NCBI GenBank assembly: GCA_025353165.1
Contig: JANXRE010000136.1
Location: forward strand, 98,872 to 162,871
Direction of reading: 5' to 3'
Source: Acidobacteriota bacterium
GTDB taxonomy: Bacteria; Acidobacteriota; Terriglobia; Bryobacterales; Bryobacteraceae
DNA: 64,000 nucleotides
Positions 1 through 8,634 of this stretch are shown piece after piece; position 1 is the first letter of the stretch; each line of letters opens with the position of its first letter. The notes beneath the pieces were generated by a model, which was not told the DNA's origin, made no database searches, and was given only the letters and a program-made list of their open reading frames with translations. Position numbers and translations under genes: made by a program.

Positions 1-902
1 TGGAAGGCTTGGAATCCGGCTGCGCCATCGTGATCGGCGATGCTGCTGGTGACCGTGATGTTCGATGTGGGGTTGTTCAGGGCGATTCCCTGTCCGTTGT
101 TCCAGATAAACGAATCCGTATCGAAAAGAATATTCGTGATCTGCCCTGAAACGTTCACCGCCGCGGCGTCGTGACACGGATTGCCATACTGGAAGGTAAG
201 GCCCCGGAACACAATTCCATTGATCGGCTTCCCATTGTTGCTAACGACATTCAGCAGCGTTGGATTGGTGGCCACCTCAACATCCGCCGTTTGCATGTCC
301 GTCGCCGCCGGAGGCCAAACGTAAATCGTCGAGTGGGTTTCATCGACGAAGAAGCTGCCGGGGTAGATCATCTCGGCAAGGCTCAGCACCTGCGTCATTT
401 GGGCGCCGTTGACGAAAACCATCTCCCGGCGCAGCACGATCTGCGGTTCATATGGCGCGCCGTTCCCATCGGCGGCGCAGTAACCCCACTGGTTAGGCCA
501 CGAGGCGGTAAAGATACTGGAATTGCCGGTATAGGCGCTCCAGCCGGTATACTGGACAGCACCCGAAATCAGGACGGTGCCGTTCGTCGCCGCCTGAAAG
601 GTCATCGGCATCGAGCCCTGGTTCGGTGCGGATGCGACCGTAAGCACCTCGCGGTAAGTGCCCGGATTGACGATCACGCGGGTGCCGATTCCGGCGACGT
701 TATTAGCCGTCGCGATTAAGATGCTTGCTCCGATCGTCTTCAGGGGCAGCGTCTGCGTCCCAGGGTTCGAATCGGATCCATTGGTTCCATCCACATAGAT
801 GAATGCAGTCTCTAGACTCTCGTTGACCGTGGCCTGAGCCCAGGCCGATGCCGCGAATAGAGACAGTGCGGCGACAGTACGGAATACGATCCTAATGAGC
901 AT
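1..902 (-). CDS. Secreted right-handed beta-helix protein, C-terminus cut by window edge
   Basis: The reverse strand from the ATG at 902 stays open to the window edge (about 300 codons). The N-terminus is a Sec signal peptide (LFAASAWAQA). It is followed by the YVDGTNGSDSNPGT...PLKTIGAS segment that opens many secreted parallel beta-helix (pectate-lyase-like, NosD-like) proteins, then a cysteine-poor stretch rich in short N/T/S-V-turn repeats. A GGGAG Shine-Dalgarno lies 8 nt before the ATG, which fixes the start. It is transcribed away from the LysR gene at 1385. No catalytic residues can be assigned because the C-terminal part lies outside the window. It is probably a polysaccharide-binding or polysaccharide-cleaving exoprotein, but substrate and activity are unknown. 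Confidence 0.75.
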   Translation of the reverse strand, partial: MLIRIVFRTVAALSLFAASAWAQATVNESLETAFIYVDGTNGSDSNPGTQTLPLKTIGASILIATANNVAGIGTRVIVNPGTYREVLTVASAPNQGSMPMTFQAATNGTVLISGAVQYTGWSAYTGNSSIFTASWPNQWGYCAADGNGAPYEPQIVLRREMVFVNGAQMTQVLSLAEMIYPGSFFVDETHSTIYVWPPAATDMQTADVEVATNPTLLNVVSNNGKPINGIVFRGLTFQYGNPCHDAAAVNVSGQITNILFDTDSFIWNNGQGIALNNPTSNITVTSSIADHDGAAGFQAF

Positions 903-1384
903 GAATTTACTCCCAGATACGTGAATACGCATCTTGTTTAAGAACATGTACAACCCCCGCGGGCCGCCGTGGATGCTCCACGTTGCGGAGGGGATTGCGA
1001 GCGACACCATTACTGTGCCGGTGGTTGCCGTCTGAAAGCCTTTTACCGGCGTCGACCTGCGGGAAAGTGCTTTCCAGGATCGCATTGGTCGCAATTGGGT
1101 CCGGGTCGCTGGGAAGGTCCCGGATCGATGTAAAACTCCCTCTTATAATACTAATACTACTCTTATTTAATAACCTTAGTCAACTTAATTTGTGGCATAT
1201 GTCGCACAAATTTGAGAGCTTCAGGACTTGCGCGGGCTTGCCCAGGCTCGCCTCGTCCGGTACCATCGGATCGACGGTCTGCTGTTGATACAATAAACAA
1301 GATCCGGCAGTCTCCCGTCGAACGCGCGCGCGCCGGAGTGCTGGTGCGTTGCACAGTGGCGTGCGGGGAGAAGAGCGCCCCATT
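903..1384. other. Divergent intergenic region between beta-helix and LysR genes
   Basis: This 482-nt gap has no convincing gene. It contains an AT-rich block (about 1138-1215) unlike the GC-rich surroundings, with a TATAAT at 1144-1149 on the + strand and a symmetrical repeat at 1187-1212. Short open frames here lack ribosome sites and resemble nothing known. It probably carries both divergent promoters. Confidence 0.5.
1187..1212. promoter_or_regulatory. Inverted repeat, candidate LysR operator
   Basis: The arms AATTTGTG and CACAAATT form a perfect 8-bp dyad around a 10-nt spacer (GCATATGTCG). The dyad lies in the AT-rich part of the divergent gap next to a LysR-family gene. LysR proteins bind such interrupted dyads near their own promoters. 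The assignment is inferred from position and symmetry only. Confidence 0.45.
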
Positions 1385-2347
1385 ATGGATCTTGACCAAC
1401 TTCACACGTTCCTGGAAATTGTCCGGCTGAAAAGCTTCTCGAAAGCCGCTCAGACATGTTACCGGACGCAGCCCGCTATCAGTGCGCAGGTGCGCCAGCT
1501 AGAGCAGGAAATGAACACGGCACTGTTCGAGCGGCTGGGAACCCGCATCGCGCTCACAACGGCGGGTAAGATCTTCGCGGAATACGCCGAGCAGATCCTC
1601 GACTTGCGCCGGCGCGCGCAGGACTCCATCAACGAGCTCGCCCGCACGCCCCGGGGCGAACTGGTCATCGCGGCCAACGAGGCCACCTGCATCTACGTTC
1701 TGCCCCGGGTCTTCTCCGAATTCAAGAAAGAGTTCCCGGCGGTGCAGCTGCTCGTCGACCGTTCGTACGGTTCGCGGGTGGTTCAGGCGGTGGTCGATAA
1801 TCTCGCCGATTTCGGGATCACCCAGTTGCCGGTTCAGGAGAAGCGGCTGCAAGTCGCAAAAATTCACTCCGACGAGATCAAGCTGCTGGCGCCGGCGGAT
1901 CACCGGATCGCGGCCCGGGCTCAGGTTCTGCCGCGCGATCTGGTTGGCATGCCGCTGCTCCTGCCGAAGTCCGGCACGACGCGCGCGAGGCTAAACCACT
2001 GGATGGAAACCATCGAGGACTCCATCCAGATTTCGATGGAACTGGATTCCACCGAGATGATCAAGCGTTTCGTCATGGCCGGACTCGGGCTGTCGTTCCT
2101 CGCCGGTTCTCATTGCCAGGAGGAAATCTCCGCCGGGAAACTGGCCGCCATTTCGCTGGGGCCGGAACCAATGATCCGGCACCTTGGGCTAATCTATAGG
2201 AAGGACAAGGCGCTCTCCAAGGCGGCTTTGGGGTTTATCCAGGTGACCCTGGCGCACGCCGGCGAGGAACAATCCGCGGGCGCAGGAGTTGGAACAAATG
2301 GACCGCGTTACAGTCAAAACGTCGACCATCTTCGTGTCGGTCGGTGA
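1385..2347 (+). CDS. LysR-family transcriptional regulator
   Basis: About 320 residues, the usual LysR length. The N-terminal winged helix-turn-helix is clear: MDLDQLHTFLEIVRLKSFSK, then the QPAISAQVRQLEQEM recognition helix and the LTTAGK wing. A periplasmic-binding-like effector domain (about residues 90-290) follows, of the CysB/CbL-like type. I chose the ATG at 1385 because the family N-terminus begins there; an upstream TTG at 1349 would add 12 unrelated residues. The final codons overlap the following small gene by about 50 nt, so the two are probably co-transcribed. The effector and targets are not visible. The divergent beta-helix gene is the obvious candidate target. Confidence 0.85.
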   Translation: MDLDQLHTFLEIVRLKSFSKAAQTCYRTQPAISAQVRQLEQEMNTALFERLGTRIALTTAGKIFAEYAEQILDLRRRAQDSINELARTPRGELVIAANEATCIYVLPRVFSEFKKEFPAVQLLVDRSYGSRVVQAVVDNLADFGITQLPVQEKRLQVAKIHSDEIKLLAPADHRIAARAQVLPRDLVGMPLLLPKSGTTRARLNHWMETIEDSIQISMELDSTEMIKRFVMAGLGLSFLAGSHCQEEISAGKLAAISLGPEPMIRHLGLIYRKDKALSKAALGFIQVTLAHAGEEQSAGAGVGTNGPRYSQNVDHLRVGR

Positions 2348-2642
2348 TGAGACGCGCGTGTACCGGTCGCTCGGCGACATTCCGCCGACCCTGCGGAAAA
2401 AGCTGGAGCAATCCACGACCGGCATCAACGCGGCCACCATTTTCATTGCGGATAAGAAGGGCCGGGAGGAGATTGTCCGCGCCGTGCGCGGCCTCCCGAC
2501 CGGACTCGAAGGCCGCGTGAAGACGGAATTGCGCGCCAACGCGCAACCGCCTTCTCGTTTGATGAACTGGAATGCGTGGCTGGAGTTGCTGTTGCCCGGC
2601 GTTGTCGGCCTGCTGATCTGGCTCGCGTTTACCGCGCGGTAG
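2298..2642 (+). CDS. Small tail-anchored membrane protein, function unknown
   Basis: A 114-residue protein with an acidic/basic soluble part and one hydrophobic C-terminal helix (WLELLLPGVVGLLIWLAF) followed by a short TAR tail, so it should be anchored by its C-terminus. The ATG at 2298 has a GGAG 9 nt upstream, better placed than the TTG at 2289. It overlaps the end of the LysR gene and ends 27 nt before ileS. I do not recognise a family. The close packing suggests a small factor expressed with the housekeeping run. Confidence 0.6.
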   Translation: MDRVTVKTSTIFVSVGDETRVYRSLGDIPPTLRKKLEQSTTGINAATIFIADKKGREEIVRAVRGLPTGLEGRVKTELRANAQPPSRLMNWNAWLELLLPGVVGLLIWLAFTAR

Positions 2643-2669
2643 TGGCGGCCCCAGTTGAGATGGAATTCA

Positions 2670-5495
2670 ATGGATCCCGATAATTTTGACTTGAAGACGA
2701 CCGTAAACCTCCCGCGCACAGCTTTCCCGATGAAGGCCAACCTGCCGGAGAGCGAGCCGCGGACGCTCTCGCGATGGCGAGAGATGGACCTCTATGCACG
2801 CATCCGGGCGGAGCGCGCCGGGGCTCCGCTGTACGTGCTGCACGACGGGCCGCCCTACGCCAACGGCAACATTCATCTGGGGCACGCGTTCAATAAGATC
2901 CTGAAGGACTTCATCGTCAAGACGAAGACCATGGCGGGCTACGATTCGCCGTACATTCCCGGATGGGACTGCCACGGGCTGCCGATCGAGATCAAAGTGG
3001 ACAGCGAACTCGGAGCCAAGAAGGCTTCGATGAGCGCCGCCCAGATCCGCGGCGAATGCCGCAAGTACGCCGAGAAATACGTGCGGCTTCAGGCCGCCGA
3101 TTTCCAGCGGCTAGGGATTTTCGGGCGCTGGGACAAGCCGTACGTGACCATGTCGCCAGACTTCGAAGCCGTCATCGCGGGAGCGTTCGTCGACTTCCTG
3201 GAGAAGGGCTACGTCTACAAAGGCCTGAAGCCCGTCAACTGGTGCATCCATTGCCGCACGGCGCTGGCCGAGGCGGAAGTCGAGTACGAGAACCACACCA
3301 GTCCGTCGATTTGGGTTCGTTTCGCACTCACCTCGGACCCGGCCGGAATCAGCCCGGCGCTGGCGGGGAAGCGGGTTTACGGGCTGATCTGGACGACGAC
3401 GCCCTGGACGATTCCCGCGAACGTGGCGATCGCGTTTCATCCAACATTTGTGTACGCTGCCGTGGAAACGGGCGGCGATACTTACATCGTTGCCGAGGAA
3501 CTGGTGGACGCGACCGCCAAAGCTGCCGGCTGGGCCGAATACCGGATCGTGGCGAAGTTCCCCGGATCGCAAATGGAAGGCGCGATTTTCCGGCATCCGC
3601 TCCTGGAGCGCGATTCCGTGGGCGTGCTCGCCGATTACGTGACGCTCGACGCCGGCACCGGTGCGGTCCACACCGCACCGGGCCACGGCCAGGAGGATTT
3701 CCTGACCGGGCGGAAGTACCAGATCGAGCCCTACACCCCGGTGGATAGCCACGGCCGATTTTTCCATGCCGAGGGCGCGGCCGGCCACCTGCCGGAGGAA
3801 CTGATCGGCAGGAACGTGTGGCAGGGCAACCCGATCGTGATCGATCTGCTGAAGCAGCATGGAGCTTTGCTGGCACAGCAGGACCTCCGGCACAGCTACC
3901 CGCACTGCTGGCGATGCCACCACCCCACGATCTTCCGCGCCACCGAACAGTGGTTCATCGGTATGGACCGTCACAATCTTCGCGGCGCGGCGTGCGACGC
4001 CGCGCGCAACGTGAAGTGGGTGCCGGCCTGGGGCGAGGAGCGAATGCTCGGCATGGTGAACACCCGCCCGGATTGGTGCATCTCGCGCCAGCGGGTGTGG
4101 GGCGTGCCCATCACGGTCTTCTACTGCGAAACATGCACCGAAGCGATGACCGACCCCGCGGTCCTGCGGCGCGCGGTGGACAAGTTCCGGACGCATTCGT
4201 CGGACGCCTGGTACACGATGAGCGTCGCGGAGCTGATTGGCGAAGACGTCCGCTGCTCGAAATGCGGCGGAGCGGAGTTCCGCAAGGAAAACGATATTCT
4301 CGACGTGTGGTTTGAATCGGGATCGAGCCAGTTCGCGGTGTTGACTCCCGAGAACGGATTGCCGTGGCCCAGCGAAATGTACCTGGAAGGCGGCGATCAG
4401 TATCGCGGCTGGTTCCAGAGCTCGCTGCTGGTGGGCGTGGGTCTTCGCGGAGCTGCTCCATATCGCGAATGCCTCACGCACGGATTCACGCAGGACGCCA
4501 ACGGCAGGGCGATGTCGAAATCGCTCGGCAACACGATCGAACCGGAGAAGATCATCAAGCAGTACGGCGCGGAGGTGATCCGGCTGTGGGTCGCGTCGGT
4601 GGAGTTCAGCGACGACGTCCGGCTCTCCCCGGTGATCCTGACGCGGCTGGCGGAGGCGTACCGGAAATTCCGCAACACGTTCCGGTATGCGCTGGGCAAC
4701 CTGTCCGACTTCGACCCTGCAAAGCACGCGGTGCCGGCGGACGAGCTGGTCGAGATCGATCAGTGGATTCTGGCCCGCGCGGAAGACCTGGTGCGGAAGT
4801 GCCTCGACTGGTACCGGGAATACGCCTTCCACAAGGTGTATCGCGCGGCCTACGATTTCGCGACCATCGACCTGAGCTCGGTGTACTTCGACGTGCTGAA
4901 GGACCGGCTGTACACGTCGGCGCCGAATTCAAAGGCCCGGCGGAGCGCCCAGACCGCGCTCTACCGGATCAACGACGCGCTCGTGCGTCTGCTCGCGCCG
5001 GTGATGGCGTTCACGACGGACGAAGTCTGGCAATACATGAAGCACCCCGAGGGTGCGCCGGCCTCCTCCGTGCACCTGACACTGTTCCCGAAGCCCGAGG
5101 AGTTGACCGCGGGCATCCCGGCGAGCGCTCGCGAAAGGCTGGCCAATTGGGACACGCTGCTGCCGCTTCGCGATCAGGTGCTCAAGAGCCTGGAAGCGGC
5201 GCGAATTGACAAGTTCATCGGCGCGTCGCTGGAGGCGAAGGTGCACGTGGATGCCGGCGCGGAGACGTATTCCCTGCTCGACGAGTACGCGGCCGACCTG
5301 CCGGCGCTCTTTATCGTTTCGCAGGTCTCGATCGGCAACGGCCTGGACGGCATTGGCGTGCGGGTGGAGAGAGCCGACGGAACCAAGTGCGAGAGGTGCT
5401 GGAAATACACCACGGATGTGGGCAGCGATCCCGAATTCCCGACCGCTTGCGCGCCGTGCGCGGCGACCGTGAAGGAAATGCGGAACGAGGGTTGA
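2670..5495 (+). CDS. ileS: Isoleucyl-tRNA synthetase
   Basis: Charges tRNA-Ile with isoleucine in the cytoplasm. The class I signatures are intact: PPYANGNIHLGH (HIGH motif, about residue 60), the editing domain with WTTTPWTIPAN, and AMSKSLGN (KMSKS motif, about residue 615). The C-terminus carries the zinc-binding Cys clusters (CERCWKYT...CAPC) of the bacterial-type enzyme. About 941 residues, normal for the family. The ATG at 2670 gives the expected short N-terminal extension before the TVNLPRTAFPMK start of the conserved region. A TTG at 2655 is an alternative. Its stop codon overlaps the lspA start as TGATG, so the two genes are translationally coupled. Confidence 0.97.
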   Translation: MDPDNFDLKTTVNLPRTAFPMKANLPESEPRTLSRWREMDLYARIRAERAGAPLYVLHDGPPYANGNIHLGHAFNKILKDFIVKTKTMAGYDSPYIPGWDCHGLPIEIKVDSELGAKKASMSAAQIRGECRKYAEKYVRLQAADFQRLGIFGRWDKPYVTMSPDFEAVIAGAFVDFLEKGYVYKGLKPVNWCIHCRTALAEAEVEYENHTSPSIWVRFALTSDPAGISPALAGKRVYGLIWTTTPWTIPANVAIAFHPTFVYAAVETGGDTYIVAEELVDATAKAAGWAEYRIVAKFPGSQMEGAIFRHPLLERDSVGVLADYVTLDAGTGAVHTAPGHGQEDFLTGRKYQIEPYTPVDSHGRFFHAEGAAGHLPEELIGRNVWQGNPIVIDLLKQHGALLAQQDLRHSYPHCWRCHHPTIFRATEQWFIGMDRHNLRGAACDAARNVKWVPAWGEERMLGMVNTRPDWCISRQRVWGVPITVFYCETCTEAMTDPAVLRRAVDKFRTHSSDAWYTMSVAELIGEDVRCSKCGGAEFRKENDILDVWFESGSSQFAVLTPENGLPWPSEMYLEGGDQYRGWFQSSLLVGVGLRGAAPYRECLTHGFTQDANGRAMSKSLGNTIEPEKIIKQYGAEVIRLWVASVEFSDDVRLSPVILTRLAEAYRKFRNTFRYALGNLSDFDPAKHAVPADELVEIDQWILARAEDLVRKCLDWYREYAFHKVYRAAYDFATIDLSSVYFDVLKDRLYTSAPNSKARRSAQTALYRINDALVRLLAPVMAFTTDEVWQYMKHPEGAPASSVHLTLFPKPEELTAGIPASARERLANWDTLLPLRDQVLKSLEAARIDKFIGASLEAKVHVDAGAETYSLLDEYAADLPALFIVSQVSIGNGLDGIGVRVERADGTKCERCWKYTTDVGSDPEFPTACAPCAATVKEMRNEG

Positions 5496-6010
5496 TGAAC
5501 ACCCGCCTGACGCCGTTTCTCTTCTCGATCGGCGTGTTCGTCCTCGACCGGCTGACCAAGCATTCAATCCGGTCCGGTGTCTCGTTGTGGGAAAACATCA
5601 CCGTCGTCCCCGGCTTCTTCTACATCGTGCACGCGGAAAACCGCGGGGCGGCCTTCGGCTTCCTGTCGGATTCGGCGAACCCGCTGCGCACGTTCTTCCT
5701 CATCGGGCTTTCCGCGGTAGTGATGCTTTTCATCTGCGGCCTGCTGTGGAACCCGGTTCGAGCCGGGCTGGGCAACGGCTGGTTATCGCGCTGCGGGCTG
5801 GCGTTTGTGCTGGGCGGGGCGGCCGGCAATCTCTACGACCGGGCGATTCGCGGCACGGTCACGGATTTTCTGGAGTTCTACTTCGGATCGTACGTGTTCC
5901 CCGCCTTCAACGTTGCCGATTCGGCGATCACGATCGGGGCGGGCCTGCTGCTGATCGAGATGTGGCACACGAGGACTGGGCGAGAGGGGGCGCATAACCG
6001 TGCTGCCTAA
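5495..6010 (+). CDS. lspA: Lipoprotein signal peptidase (signal peptidase II)
   Basis: Inner-membrane aspartic protease that removes the signal peptide from diacylglyceryl-modified prolipoproteins. 171 residues with four predicted membrane helices. The two catalytic aspartates are seen in AGNLYDR and FNVADSAI, and the ENRGAAFGF loop typical of the family precedes them. The ATG at 5495 overlaps the ileS stop. The 3' end overlaps lgt by 11 nt. The ileS-lspA pairing is a common bacterial arrangement, and lgt directly behind it puts both lipoprotein-maturation enzymes in one operon. Confidence 0.95.
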   Translation: MNTRLTPFLFSIGVFVLDRLTKHSIRSGVSLWENITVVPGFFYIVHAENRGAAFGFLSDSANPLRTFFLIGLSAVVMLFICGLLWNPVRAGLGNGWLSRCGLAFVLGGAAGNLYDRAIRGTVTDFLEFYFGSYVFPAFNVADSAITIGAGLLLIEMWHTRTGREGAHNRAA

Positions 6011-6776
6011 ACTGATCACCATTGGCGGTTTCTTCATTCCGACCTACGGCGTGCTGACCGCGCTGGCGTTTCTGTCCGCGCTGTGGGTGATCGTGAAACT
6101 CGGGAAACGGACCGGGCTCAATACGGACCGGCTGACGAATCTCGGCATCTACTGCGCGCTCGCGGGGATGGCGGGCGCGAAGCTCGCGATGTTCCTGTTC
6201 GATTGGACGTATTATACGGCGCATCCCGGTGAGGTGTTCTCGTTCACCACGCTGCAGGCGGCCGGCGTCTTCCAGGGCGGATTGGTACTGGCGATCCTCA
6301 CCGCGTATCTGTACACGCGGCACTTCCGGATGCCGGGACTGCTGACGGCGGACGCGTTCGCCCCGGGCATCGCTCTGGGCCACGCCATCGGACGGCTGGG
6401 ATGTTTTTCGGCGGGCTGCTGCTGGGGCGCTCGCACCAACGTGCCATGGGCGGTCACGTTCATGAATCCCGAAGCGAACACGATGTTCGGCACGCCGGTC
6501 GGCATTCCGCTGCATCCGACGCAGTTATACGAGAGCGTCGCGGAGCTGTTCGTTTTCGCGCTGCTGTGGTGGCGTTTCCGCAAGGCCCACCGGCCGGGGG
6601 ACATTATCGGGCTGTACCTGATCGTTTCGTCGGTGCTGCGATTCTGGATCGAGTTTTACCGGGCCCACGAGCAGCCGCTCATCGCCGGGCTGTCGCTGAC
6701 GCAGTGGATTTCAATGGTTCTGATTGTCGCGGGCGCGCTGGTCTTATACGCTCGCCCGCGGCGTGAATTGATATAG
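6000..6776 (+). CDS. lgt: Prolipoprotein diacylglyceryl transferase
   Basis: Transfers diacylglycerol from phosphatidylglycerol to the lipobox cysteine, the step before LspA. 258 residues with about seven membrane helices. The core HAIGRLGCFSAGCCWG segment is the Cys-containing variant of the Lgt signature, and HPTQLYES follows at about residue 175 as expected. GTG start at 6000, inside the end of lspA. Nothing unusual apart from the CC in the signature, a variant I associate with some acidobacterial and deltaproteobacterial relatives. Confidence 0.93.
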   Translation: MLPKLITIGGFFIPTYGVLTALAFLSALWVIVKLGKRTGLNTDRLTNLGIYCALAGMAGAKLAMFLFDWTYYTAHPGEVFSFTTLQAAGVFQGGLVLAILTAYLYTRHFRMPGLLTADAFAPGIALGHAIGRLGCFSAGCCWGARTNVPWAVTFMNPEANTMFGTPVGIPLHPTQLYESVAELFVFALLWWRFRKAHRPGDIIGLYLIVSSVLRFWIEFYRAHEQPLIAGLSLTQWISMVLIVAGALVLYARPRRELI

Positions 6777-6783
6777 TCGAGGT

Positions 6784-8034
6784 TTGGCCAAGATCTATCC
6801 TTTTCAACCGTACCGGTATGCGCATTCCGCAGGCGATATTGGTCTCCTCGTGACGCAGCCTTACGACAAGATCAGCCCCGCGATGCGGAGCCGCTATCTG
6901 TCGCAGAGCCCGCATAATCTGGTGCGAATCATCCTGGGCGAGCGGAAGGAATCCGACAGCGATTCAGACAACGTGTATACGCGCGCGGCGGGACACCTGG
7001 AGGACTGGATTGCCAAAGGCATTCTCGCGCGCGAAGATTCGCCGAGTCTTTACGTGTACTTCCAGGAATTCACGGTGCCCGATACCGGCGAGCGGATGAC
7101 CCGCAAGGGTTTCATCGGGCTGGGGGCGGTGGAGGATTACTCCGCGAACGTGGTGCACCGGCACGAGCAGACGCTGTCCGGCCCGAAGAAGGACCGCATG
7201 GAGGTGTTGAAGCACACGCACGCTCACTTCGGGCAGATCTTCATGCTTTATCCCGACGCGGACCGGGCCGTCGATCGCATCCTCGACGAGGCGGCGCAAG
7301 CCAAGCCGGACGTTGTGCTGACCGACGAGTATGAGGCCGTGCACCGGCTGTGGCGGATTTCGGATCCGGCTCGCGTCGCGCAGATTCAGAAGCTCATGGG
7401 CGCCAAGAAGCTGCTGATCGCCGACGGCCATCACCGCTATGAGACGGCGCTGAATTTCCGCAACGCGAATCCCGCGCTCGACGACGCCGGCAAGGTCATG
7501 ATGACCTTCGTCAACATGTACTCGGAGGGGCTGAAGATCCTCGCGACTCATCGCGTGCTGCGGAACCTGGAGGACTTCGATTTCGAAGGGTTCCTTACGA
7601 CGGCGCGCCGCCGGTTCGAGATCTCTGAGATCGATTCGGCGGACGAGTTTCGCACTGCGCTGGAGCAGGTTGAACCTTCTCTCGTCAAGGTCGGCGTGGT
7701 GTCGAGTTCTTCGGCTGTGTGTTTCCTGCTGAGCGCAAAACGGGAGCCGGGTGAAATCGACGTCCGGATTCTTCACGGGACGCTGCTCGGCGAGATGCTG
7801 GGGATCAGCGAAGAGGCTGTCCGCGATGAACGGCATATCTCGTATGTGCGCGGAATCGATCCGGCCATCGCGGCCGTGCGGGAGGGGGGCGCTCAGATCA
7901 CATTTCTTCTGCAGCCCCCGCCGATCCAGCAGGTTGCAGATCTCGCCTTCTCGGGCGGAGTGATGCCGCAGAAATCGACCGATTTCTATCCCAAGCTGCT
8001 TTCGGGCCTGACGATCTACAAGCTGGAGCGCTAA
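6784..8034 (+). CDS. DUF1015 family protein
   Basis: 416 residues. It opens with the DUF1015 N-terminus (KIYPFQPYRYA...VTQPYDKISPAM) and contains ADGHHRYETALNF, the most conserved block of the family. DUF1015 proteins are cytosolic and widespread in Acidobacteria, Firmicutes and Bacteroidetes; their biochemical role is not firmly established. The start is a TTG at 6784 preceded by GAGG, 7 nt after the lgt stop, so it is the last member of the ileS-lspA-lgt run. Confidence 0.9.
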   Translation: MAKIYPFQPYRYAHSAGDIGLLVTQPYDKISPAMRSRYLSQSPHNLVRIILGERKESDSDSDNVYTRAAGHLEDWIAKGILAREDSPSLYVYFQEFTVPDTGERMTRKGFIGLGAVEDYSANVVHRHEQTLSGPKKDRMEVLKHTHAHFGQIFMLYPDADRAVDRILDEAAQAKPDVVLTDEYEAVHRLWRISDPARVAQIQKLMGAKKLLIADGHHRYETALNFRNANPALDDAGKVMMTFVNMYSEGLKILATHRVLRNLEDFDFEGFLTTARRRFEISEIDSADEFRTALEQVEPSLVKVGVVSSSSAVCFLLSAKREPGEIDVRILHGTLLGEMLGISEEAVRDERHISYVRGIDPAIAAVREGGAQITFLLQPPPIQQVADLAFSGGVMPQKSTDFYPKLLSGLTIYKLER

Positions 8035-8051
8035 CGTGATTACACGCGCCG

Positions 8052-8608
8052 CTATTCTTCCACTGCCTGGAATCCGATGCGACGCTTCGGTGGCACGGGT
8101 TCGGGTGCCATGAGTTCCCGGATCGCCTCGAAAATCTGATGAAGTTCGCTGTCATGCTTCTCGAATTTGCGTTCCAGGTCGTCAAGGCGGTACGAGAGTT
8201 CCTGGTGTGCGGAGAGGATTGCCCGCAGCTTCACAAACACCCGCACAATGCCGATCGAAACTTGAACCGCCCGCGGGCTGGTAAGGACGCTGGCGAGCAT
8301 TGCGACGCCCTGCTCCGTGAAGGCGTAAGGAAGATATCGCCGGCCGCCGCGGCCCTTGTTTGAGATGCCAGTTTGGAATCTCAAATCAAAGCATCGATCT
8401 CGTCGCCAGTGAGCTGGAAGGAGAAGTCCTCCGGAAAGCGGTCGATATTGCGCTTCACCGCCCTGTTCAGATTGCCGGTTGGCACTTCATAGAGCGACGC
8501 CAAGTCGGAATCGAGCATCACCTTATGCCCGCGAATGAAGAGTATGCGCTGCTGGATGAGCTCGGCCGGCAACGTGATTTCCTGCCCTGTCGGGTGCTTT
8601 TTCTCCAT
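8052..8608 (-). pseudogene. ORF6N-domain protein, broken by a 5-bp duplication
   Basis: Reading from the ATG at 8608, the first 75 codons give a typical ORF6N start ([20 protein letters not shown], then [10 protein letters not shown]...[11 protein letters not shown]) and stop at DALI. The second half ([20 protein letters not shown], then [19 protein letters not shown]) continues in another frame to 8052. At 8381-8390 TCAAA is duplicated in tandem. Removing one copy restores one continuous frame ([13 protein letters not shown]). ORF6N proteins are DNA-binding, phage-antirepressor-like proteins often found as solitary cargo genes. It lies 26 nt behind glgC on the same strand. It is probably inactive unless the frame is corrected or the duplication is a sequencing error. 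Confidence 0.85.
8381..8390. repeat. Frameshifting TCAAA tandem duplication
   Basis: Two adjacent TCAAA units (TTTGA on the coding strand) sit exactly where the ORF6N reading frame breaks. One unit is sufficient for the expected protein sequence, so the second unit is the mutation. Confidence 0.8.
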
Positions 8609-8634
8609 GAATGCCCGCTCGGGCCTCTCCTTCC

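Noticed and set aside
983..1288. Small open frame in the LysR intergenic gap
   Set aside because: No ribosome site, crosses the AT-rich regulatory island, no family.
3111..4832. Long open frame opposite ileS (573 codons)
   Set aside because: High third-position GC opens mirror frames. The composition is Arg/His-rich with no recognisable family, and the ileS frame is unambiguous.
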